From an uncultured Oscillospiraceae bacterium (GTDB lineage: Bacteria; Bacillota; Clostridia; Oscillospirales; Oscillospiraceae): a stretch of DNA of 48,316 bases. Position 1 is the first letter of the stretch. Every line of letters begins with the position of its first letter. The position numbers and the translations under genes are program-made. Positions 42,609 to 48,316 of this stretch are shown piece after piece. Below the pieces are notes generated by a model. It made no database searches. It saw nothing but the letters and a program-made list of their open reading frames with translations, and was not told the origin of the DNA. The stretch lies in contig CANRFN010000032.1 of the NCBI GenBank assembly GCA_947629915.1, positions 1 through 48,316 of the forward strand, given 5' to 3'.

Positions 42609-42647
42609 CGTTGGAAAGAAGAAAGGGAGGTTGCTGCACAGCCAGCG
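42608..42647 (+). repeat. Direct repeat flanking the surface-protein gene, right copy
   Basis: Matches 33909-33948, with GTTGCTGCACAGCCAGCG at 42630-42647. Confidence 0.7.
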
Positions 42648-42769
42648 TCCACTGGCTGGAGCTGGAAAGGATCATGTCCAAGCACGGGGTATCTCCGGTG
42701 CATATTGCACTCCATTGTCCCCTACCCTGCCAGTACATCGATCATGCCTGGAGAGGGATATTGCGTACC

Positions 42770-45163
42770 TTATTTCTTGGCGCAAGGGATCTCCACCGAG
42801 ACCTTTGTTCCCTGCTCATCGGTAACGGTGAGGCGCACCGGTCCAGACGTGTTCGCCCGGACGATGGCCATGGCCTCGCCGTAAAATGTGTGGACCTTGT
42901 CCCCGGCCAGGTTGCCCACCGCATAGGGGTTGGCGCTGCCCACGCCCATCAGGGTGCCGTTCTCCACGGACACCTGGACCTCGTGCTTCTCCATGGGCTT
43001 CCAGATGCCGGCAGGATCGGTATACCGGAGCCATACAAAGGAGAGTCCCTCCGGGGCTACGGTCTTCTCCTCCGGCTGGACCTGCAATACGGTCTTCTCC
43101 CCTGCGGTCTTGAGACTGCACCGGCCGATCTCCTTGCCGGACGCGTCATAGGAGACGGCGGTGAGGGTGCCGTCCGCATAGGGTACCTTGAAGCTCACCC
43201 AGACGGTGTTGTTCATCTTCTTGCGGCCCACGGATCTCTCGTTGAGGAGCAGCTCCACCTCGGCTGCCCGGGCATAGACCTCCACCTTGGCCTCTTTGCC
43301 GGCACAGCCCCGCCAGGACCAGCTCTCCAGGGCCTTGGTGAGCTGCCAGCCCGTGATGGCCAGGTTCTCCGTCTGATATACGGGGATCACCCCGATAAAC
43401 GGACCCTTGGCCTGTTCCAGTGCCACCAGGGTGTAGCAGGCCTCGGCCCGGCGCTTGCCCAGAAGGTCGATGCGGCCGTTGCCGCCGGTGAGCCGGCGGC
43501 AGGGCTCATCGTCAAACTTGTAGTCGGAGTACTCGGCGCAACCTTCGCCCACCTCGCCCAGGTAGTCCATGCCGGTCCAGACGAAGTCTCCCACGATCCG
43601 GGGATTGTCCTTGGCAATCTCCCAGAAGGCATAGGCGTCCTTGCAGAAGGTCTCGCTGCCCAGGATCAGCCGGTTGGGGTACTTCTTCAGGTCGTGCTTG
43701 TACCGCCAGAGGCCGTAGTTGTACCCGGCCACGTCCATGGCGGCGTAGGCGTCCTTGGTCTTCCAGTCGCAAGGGGGCAGAGTGGCGCCCCACTTCATGA
43801 ACTTGTCTCCCACCTTCACCGCCAGCATGTTGTAGAACTCACTGCCGGCGGCCTTTTTCTTGGTCTTCTGGGGCTTCTCCGCGCTGGCGGCGGCCTTCTC
43901 GGCCTTGTCATCGCTGTACACGCCCATACCAATGGAGTTCAGGAAGTTGAAGAAGATGTTGATGCCGCAGGTAACCGGACGGGTGGGGTCCAGCTGGTGC
44001 AGGTGGCGGGTGAGGTCTGCGGTGAGGGCGATCCCCTTGGGCTGGGCGGTCTCGGCCACCTCGTTGCCGGTGGAGTACATGACGACACAAGGGTGGTTGT
44101 AGTCCTTGTCCACCATGTCACTGAGGTCCTGCCGCCACCACTCATCGAAGTAGGGGACGTAGTCGTACTTGGTCTTGTGGATGTACCAGTGGTCGATGTA
44201 CTCGTCCATCATCAGCACGCCCAATTTGTCGCAGGCGTCCAGGAGGGACTTGGAGCAGGGGTAGTGGGCGGAGCGGATGGCGTTGTACCCGTTCTCCTTC
44301 AGGATCCGCACCCGCCGGAAGTCCGCCTCTGGGAAGGCGCAGGCACCGAGAATGCCGTTGTCGTGGTGGATGCAGGCGCCCCGGAGGATCACCCGCTTGC
44401 CGTTGATGGTGATGCCCTGCTCCGGTCCCCAGGCCAGGGTGCGCACGCCGAAGGGTTCCTCTACCACATCGTCTTGAAAGGTCACCCGGCAGGTATAGAG
44501 GTTGGGCTGCTCCACGCTCCAGGGCTTGCAGCTGGGGATCTTGATGGCGAATTTGGCCTGTCCGTCTGCAGACTCCCCGGCGGCAGAGGCAACAACCTTG
44601 GCGCCGTCCAGGATGTCCACGGAGACGGTCCCCGGCTGGGAGGTCTGTACAGACACCTCAATGGACCCGGTCTTGTAGTCTTTCGTGGTGATGCGCACGC
44701 CGTTCACCGGGATGTGCTTCTCCGCCCCGGTCCACAGCCACACCGGGCGGTAGATGCCGGTGCCAGCGTACCACCGGGAGTTGGGCTGGTTCGCGTTCCG
44801 GGCAGTCACCTCAAGGATGTTCTCCCCATCTTTGAGCTTGCCGGTGAGGTCCACATAGAAGTTGGTGTAGCCGTAGGGGCGGAAGGCGATCTTCTCCCCG
44901 TTGAGAGAGACCTCCGCGTTTTGGTACACGGCCTCAAACTCCAGGAGCAGCTGCTTGCCCTTCCACTCCTCCGGCAGCGTGAAGGCCTTGCGATACAGGT
45001 AGTCCCCGCCGATGTACCAGCCGATGTTGCCCTCGCCGGCGCTCTCGTTGGTGCGGGCCTCGGTGCGCATGGCATCGTGGGGCAGCGTTACGGGATAGGC
45101 GGGGCCCTCATCCCGGGTAAGACACTTACAGGTCCAGCCCTTGTTGAAGTCTACGCGTTTCAT
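42770..45163 (-). CDS. GH2 beta-galactosidase-type hydrolase
   Basis: 797 residues in full GH2 order. Jelly roll (about 1-150; NKGWTCKC, RWYAGTGIYRPVWLW). Ig-like domain (about 160-250). TIM barrel with acid/base Glu in MYSTGNEVAE (about 370) and nucleophile Glu in ILGSETF (about 500). DUF4982-like domain (about 610-690; FSWRG-type text GYQLTKALESWSW) and a C-terminal beta domain (about 700-795; SVENGTLMGVGSANP). Cytoplasmic, no signal peptide. AGGGGGAGGA lies six bases before the ATG. Last gene of a minus-strand operon with GH43, an alpha/beta-hydrolase and a GH30 remnant. It is only distantly like the GH2 at 20188, so the two probably act on different galactosides. Confidence 0.92.
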   Translation of the reverse strand: MKRVDFNKGWTCKCLTRDEGPAYPVTLPHDAMRTEARTNESAGEGNIGWYIGGDYLYRKAFTLPEEWKGKQLLLEFEAVYQNAEVSLNGEKIAFRPYGYTNFYVDLTGKLKDGENILEVTARNANQPNSRWYAGTGIYRPVWLWTGAEKHIPVNGVRITTKDYKTGSIEVSVQTSQPGTVSVDILDGAKVVASAAGESADGQAKFAIKIPSCKPWSVEQPNLYTCRVTFQDDVVEEPFGVRTLAWGPEQGITINGKRVILRGACIHHDNGILGACAFPEADFRRVRILKENGYNAIRSAHYPCSKSLLDACDKLGVLMMDEYIDHWYIHKTKYDYVPYFDEWWRQDLSDMVDKDYNHPCVVMYSTGNEVAETAQPKGIALTADLTRHLHQLDPTRPVTCGINIFFNFLNSIGMGVYSDDKAEKAAASAEKPQKTKKKAAGSEFYNMLAVKVGDKFMKWGATLPPCDWKTKDAYAAMDVAGYNYGLWRYKHDLKKYPNRLILGSETFCKDAYAFWEIAKDNPRIVGDFVWTGMDYLGEVGEGCAEYSDYKFDDEPCRRLTGGNGRIDLLGKRRAEACYTLVALEQAKGPFIGVIPVYQTENLAITGWQLTKALESWSWRGCAGKEAKVEVYARAAEVELLLNERSVGRKKMNNTVWVSFKVPYADGTLTAVSYDASGKEIGRCSLKTAGEKTVLQVQPEEKTVAPEGLSFVWLRYTDPAGIWKPMEKHEVQVSVENGTLMGVGSANPYAVGNLAGDKVHTFYGEAMAIVRANTSGPVRLTVTDEQGTKVSVEIPCAKK

Positions 45164-45189
45164 AGATGTCCTCCCCCTTGGTCTCTGCC

Positions 45190-46668
45190 TTACTTCAGCT
45201 CAAACGAGATAAAGTCGAAGGTGCCGCCCTTGCCCTCCACGGAGAAGTACAGGGCCTCCTTCTCGCCGAGCCCCTCCGGCAGCTTGCCGGTGAAAGACTG
45301 CGGCTCCTTGCAGGTCTCCACGGGGATGCGGCAGATGACCTCGCCGTCATGCTCCTTGGTGCGCACGGTGACGGCGCAGCCGTCTCCGTAGCCCTGGAGA
45401 TTCACGGTGATCTCCCGGGTCTCCCGGAGATCGAAGTACTTGAAGCCCACGGTGCAGTCCGTGCAGAAGTTGGACACATACTGGTCGCTGGGGCCCTCGT
45501 CCCGGTCCCCGCCCTTCTGGGTGAGGAATGGGCACATACCCCGAGGATATTTCACCATGGAGAGGAAGCGGGTGCCGTTGCGGCCGTACACATTGCAGGC
45601 GATGTAGGCGGGATACACGCCCTTGCCGGCAAGCGGTCCGCCGTTCAGGCCGCAGGAGGTCATCTCCGCCTGGAGGAACTTGCCGTCCACAAACTGGATC
45701 TCATCGGCACAGCCCTGGCGGGAGGACTGCTTCCGGTTGGAGTGCCGGTGATAGAAGATGTAGTACTGGCCGTTGAGCTGGATGAGAGAGCCGTGGGTGT
45801 TGCCGGTGTCCATCCGGGCGTGCTTGGGATCGGGTACGCCGGGGAGACCGATGTCGCCGCAGCTTACCAGCACGCCGCCGTACTGGAAGCCGCTGGTGGG
45901 CTTATCGGACACGGCATAACACAGGTTGTGGCTGTTCAGGGAGCTGTAGATGAAGTAGTACTTGCCGTCGAACTTCCGCATGGAGCTGGCCTCGCCGAAG
46001 GGCTGCTCCTCATAGGGGGTGCCCTTGGCCTTGTCCCCGGTGAGCACATCCAGGTAGTTCAGCTCATCGCCGGAGATCACAGTGAGCATGTCGCTGGTGT
46101 CCAGCTCGAACCACATGGGGCCCTCCTTGGTGGGAGCGGAGCCGTCCAGCAGGATGGGGTTGCCGCCGAAGGCAAAGCCGGTATAGAGATACAGCCGGCC
46201 ATCGTCATCCTTCAGGCAGCCGGGGTCGAACTGGAAGGGCTCATTCCGCTTGCCGATGGGGGTGCCGTCCTGGTACTTCACGTAGCCGTAGAACTCGTAC
46301 TTGCCGGCGGGTTCATCGCTGCGGGCCACGGAGATCATCTTGGTGCCGCCCATGAAGTAATAGAGGTAGTACTTGCCGTCCGGGCCCACCACCATATCGG
46401 GGGCGGCCAGGCCGTTGGTCATACGAATCTTGGGGGCCGCCGGGTCCTGCTCTCTCTTGTAGATGCAGCCGTGGTAGGTCCAGTTGCCCAGGTCGTCCAC
46501 CGGGGCAGACCAGCACACGTAGTCTCCCAGGCAGAAGTTCAGGCCGTTGAAGAGATCGTGGGAGCCGTATACGTACACACGGCCGTCCACCACATGGGGC
46601 TCTGCATCGGGAACGTACTCCCAACTGGGCATGTAGGGGTTAAATGCCTGCTTGGTCTTGGGTCTCAT
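45190..46668 (-). CDS. GH43 glycoside hydrolase with C-terminal beta-sandwich
   Basis: 492 residues. Propeller (about 1-320) with the GH43 triad: Asp in VPDAEPHVV (~21), Asp in GLAAPDMVV (~95), Glu in FGEASSMRKF (~215). A C-terminal jelly-roll region (about 350-492), CBM6-like in position, ends KGGTFDFISFELK. No signal peptide. ATG at 46668, seven bases after AGGAGG; ATG at 46674 is only one base from that site and earlier starts lack one. It precedes the GH2 gene by 26 bp. Likely an arabinofuranosidase or xylosidase; specificity unknown. Confidence 0.9.
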   Translation of the reverse strand: MRPKTKQAFNPYMPSWEYVPDAEPHVVDGRVYVYGSHDLFNGLNFCLGDYVCWSAPVDDLGNWTYHGCIYKREQDPAAPKIRMTNGLAAPDMVVGPDGKYYLYYFMGGTKMISVARSDEPAGKYEFYGYVKYQDGTPIGKRNEPFQFDPGCLKDDDGRLYLYTGFAFGGNPILLDGSAPTKEGPMWFELDTSDMLTVISGDELNYLDVLTGDKAKGTPYEEQPFGEASSMRKFDGKYYFIYSSLNSHNLCYAVSDKPTSGFQYGGVLVSCGDIGLPGVPDPKHARMDTGNTHGSLIQLNGQYYIFYHRHSNRKQSSRQGCADEIQFVDGKFLQAEMTSCGLNGGPLAGKGVYPAYIACNVYGRNGTRFLSMVKYPRGMCPFLTQKGGDRDEGPSDQYVSNFCTDCTVGFKYFDLRETREITVNLQGYGDGCAVTVRTKEHDGEVICRIPVETCKEPQSFTGKLPEGLGEKEALYFSVEGKGGTFDFISFELK

Positions 46669-46765
46669 TTCCATTCCTCCTGATTCTTGATTCTCCATAG
46701 GGGATCCGCGCCGGCCGCTGCCGGTGCAGTTGCTGATCTGGTTTTGGAATGCTGTGTCTGCTGGA

Positions 46766-47830
46766 TCAGGCGCTTCTCTGGCTCTCCCAGAAGGACACCG
46801 CCTCATCGATCCAGCCCTCGGCATCGGTGCCCCGGCCCTCCCCGAAGCCGTGTTTGGCCTGGTAATACCGGTGCTCCTGCAGCGGGGTACCCTGCGCATG
46901 CAAAAGGTCGATGTAGTCCTGGATGGCCGCCACGTTGTCCGCCCCGATCACGTCATCGTTGGGAAGCCACGCCATGTAGGTGGGCGGCACCGTTCCGTAC
47001 TGGCCCTCGAACTGGGGATCATACCAGCCGGAGTACACCAGCACCATGGCCGCCGGGGCGGGCAGTCCGTAGTGGGCATAGCCGTAGTCGTTGTCCAGGC
47101 CCCAGAGGAAGGTGGTGCGGCCGCCGGCGGAGAAGCCCCAGACGGAGTAGTCCGCCAGGGAGACGCCGTACTCGGCCTGATGTGCCTGGATATACTGCAG
47201 GGCCCGGCCGAAGTCCTCGTTGGCATACCGCTCCTGGTAGTCCATGGTCTCCTTGGCCGTATCCGCCTCCGGGTTCACCCGGTATTTCAAAAGGAAGACG
47301 TTATACCCCATCTGGTGCAGCACGTTGCCCACCGGCATGGACTCCCCAAAGAGACAGACGGCCTTGAAGGCCCCGCCGGCGGTGAGAAAGGCCACGGGGG
47401 CGTCTCTCTCACCCGGGATAAAGATCAGACCCGTCTCATCTTTCGTGGGGTCTGCGGCGATCTCCTCCGGGGTGTAGAAGTCCCGGTACACGAGAGAGCC
47501 GTCCGCACAGGCATTCAACACGAAGTTGAATCCGTCCAGGATGGAGTCCAGGTTCATGTGGTTCTGGGCGCACACCATCCGGATAGAGAGGTGGGGCGTG
47601 GTGGCCAGGTTCAGTCTGTCCTTCCACGGCTGGATAAAGGAGGCGAACTCCGCAAAGGCGGGATGGTTCTCCAGCCACTGAAAGGACTTCTCCGCGGTGA
47701 TGGGGAGATAGTTGCCGTCCGCATCGGTGTATGCCCCGCCCCGGCCCAGCACGAAGCTGCCGGCGGCGATGAGCACCGCCAACAGGATCACCGCAACGGC
47801 AATCAGCACCGTTCTCACTCTATGCTTCAT
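46766..47830 (-). CDS. Alpha/beta-hydrolase, putative carbohydrate esterase, membrane-anchored
   Basis: 354 residues. A signal anchor (VLIAVAVILLAVLIAAGSFVLG, split here as VLIAVAVILLAV and LIAAGSFVLG, about residues 8-29) places the enzyme outside the membrane. The nucleophile elbow is VWGFSAGG (about 226-233), LVYSGWYDP follows near 262, and the catalytic His is probably in KHGFGEG (about 330). It resembles acetyl-xylan or pectin acetylesterase-type hydrolases. The start codon overlaps the stop of the GH30 frame (ATGA), a sign of translational coupling. Confidence 0.82.
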   Translation of the reverse strand: MKHRVRTVLIAVAVILLAVLIAAGSFVLGRGGAYTDADGNYLPITAEKSFQWLENHPAFAEFASFIQPWKDRLNLATTPHLSIRMVCAQNHMNLDSILDGFNFVLNACADGSLVYRDFYTPEEIAADPTKDETGLIFIPGERDAPVAFLTAGGAFKAVCLFGESMPVGNVLHQMGYNVFLLKYRVNPEADTAKETMDYQERYANEDFGRALQYIQAHQAEYGVSLADYSVWGFSAGGRTTFLWGLDNDYGYAHYGLPAPAAMVLVYSGWYDPQFEGQYGTVPPTYMAWLPNDDVIGADNVAAIQDYIDLLHAQGTPLQEHRYYQAKHGFGEGRGTDAEGWIDEAVSFWESQRSA

Positions 47831-48180
47831 AGCGTGATCTCTCCGCTGGCAATGGCCTGGCCGGGGAGCGCGAAGGCGGCCACCAGGCCATTGAGACGGA
47901 GGTGCACCGTCTGGGGCGCCTTGTCCTGATTGAAGAGCACCAGGGCGATCCCGCCGTCTTCCTTCTGGAAAGCGGTAACCTCCAGCAGGTCTGTGTACTT
48001 GGTGGTGCCGATCCGCCGGGCGCCGGGCCGGATGGTGTGGGAGAAGTGCCAGTAGAACTTCTGGATCGGCTGGGGCATCAGGGTCTTGGTCTGGCGATCA
48101 TAGAGGAAGGGCGCATAGCACCAGTTGCCCACATGGTTGGGTCCGCCCCGCTCGTCCAAAAGAAGATTCCAATCGTAAAA
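47827..48180 (-). pseudogene. 3' end of a GH30-type hydrolase gene, 5' part missing
   Basis: About 116 codons are readable. YDWNLLLDERGGPNHVGN is the GH30 C-terminal barrel signature, followed by WHFSHTIRPGARRI and a beta-sandwich tail with VTAFQKEDGGIALVLFN. Some 350 residues including both catalytic Glu are absent. Upstream the frame reaches a TAG at 48210-48208 and the DNA becomes AT-rich. A TTG at 48159 is the only possible start and has no ribosome site. Either truncated by an insertion or cut at a repeat where an assembly ended. Confidence 0.75.
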
Positions 48181-48233
48181 TGTGAATTTCCCTTCGCTTC
48201 TAACTAGCTAATTGGTTAGAACGCGGATCCATC

Positions 48234-48274
48234 GAAAATGTTTCTAGAAGTGCATGCGCTTCTTTAGTCGCGTT
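48234..48274. repeat. Right copy of the inverted repeat found at both window ends
   Basis: GAAAAT (48234-48239), CTAGAAGTGCATGCG (48244-48258), 9-base spacer, TCGCGTT (48268-48274): the reverse complement of the motif at 44-82. Beyond the GH30 remnant, 48181-48316 holds no gene. Confidence 0.7.
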
Positions 48275-48316
48275 AGTAAGTTTTTTAACATGTTAGTTAA
48301 CCTTAAAATGATTATA

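Noticed and set aside
48181..48316. Cloning-vector or adapter sequence at the right end
   Set aside because: A BamHI-like GGATCC is present, but the related motif at the left end and the lack of any recognised vector text make a natural repeat more likely.

Overview
The window looks like a GC-rich Gram-positive gut-type clostridium (Oscillospiraceae-like). The grounds are strong AGGAGG ribosome sites, consensus TTGACA/TATAAT promoters, an SLH-anchored giant surface protein, a GPH-type sugar symporter, a short-chain-dehydrogenase type mannonate oxidoreductase and many intracellular glycoside hydrolases without signal peptides. Genus cannot be settled from the sequence. No rRNA, tRNA or CRISPR array was seen.

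Layout. (1) 90-4630, minus strand: a LacI-controlled three-gene operon, dlgD-like 2,3-diketo-L-gulonate reductase, an ion-transporter-type permease, and a hydantoinase/oxoprolinase-family protein. The lacI-family gene follows (4843-5829, minus), and twin palindromic operators flank a consensus promoter between them. (2) 5830-7451: a 1.6 kb stretch without a convincing gene. It contains five diverged, ~250-bp-period units, each with a palindromic core whose arms co-vary between copies. (3) 7452-10928: uxuA-uxuB (hexuronate catabolism) divergent from an AraC-family regulator. (4) 11019-22353, minus: a probable operon of GH2, a small membrane protein, GH43, GH35, an SGNH hydrolase, a sugar isomerase/epimerase and GH78 rhamnosidase, divergent from a second AraC regulator (22454-23659). 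A GPH symporter (minus) and a GH1 glucosidase (plus) follow. (5) 26803-42769: an accessory region. It holds a 2.7 kb IS630-type element carrying a small accessory gene that is itself split by a ~435 bp MITE-like insertion, a decayed HigBA-like toxin-antitoxin pair, a TnpB-only IS605-type element, two copies of a putative ~80 nt small RNA, and a 2,491-residue LRR/SLH surface protein. (6) 42770-48174, minus: a second hydrolase operon (GH30 remnant, alpha/beta-hydrolase, GH43, GH2).

Taken together, regions 3, 4 and 6 read as a locus for pectin-type glycans. Alpha-rhamnosidase, GH43 (arabinose/xylose), GH2 and GH35 (beta-galactosides), SGNH and alpha/beta-hydrolase esterases would strip rhamnogalacturonan I side chains. 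The GPH symporter would import oligomers, and UxuB/UxuA would move fructuronate through mannonate to 2-keto-3-deoxygluconate. The substrate is inferred from families only.

Both window ends carry the same ~31-bp motif in inverted orientation (44-74 and 48244-48274). The GH30 reading frame is lost just inside the right copy. The segment is therefore bounded by two related repeat elements, either mobile-element ends or repeats at which an assembly broke.
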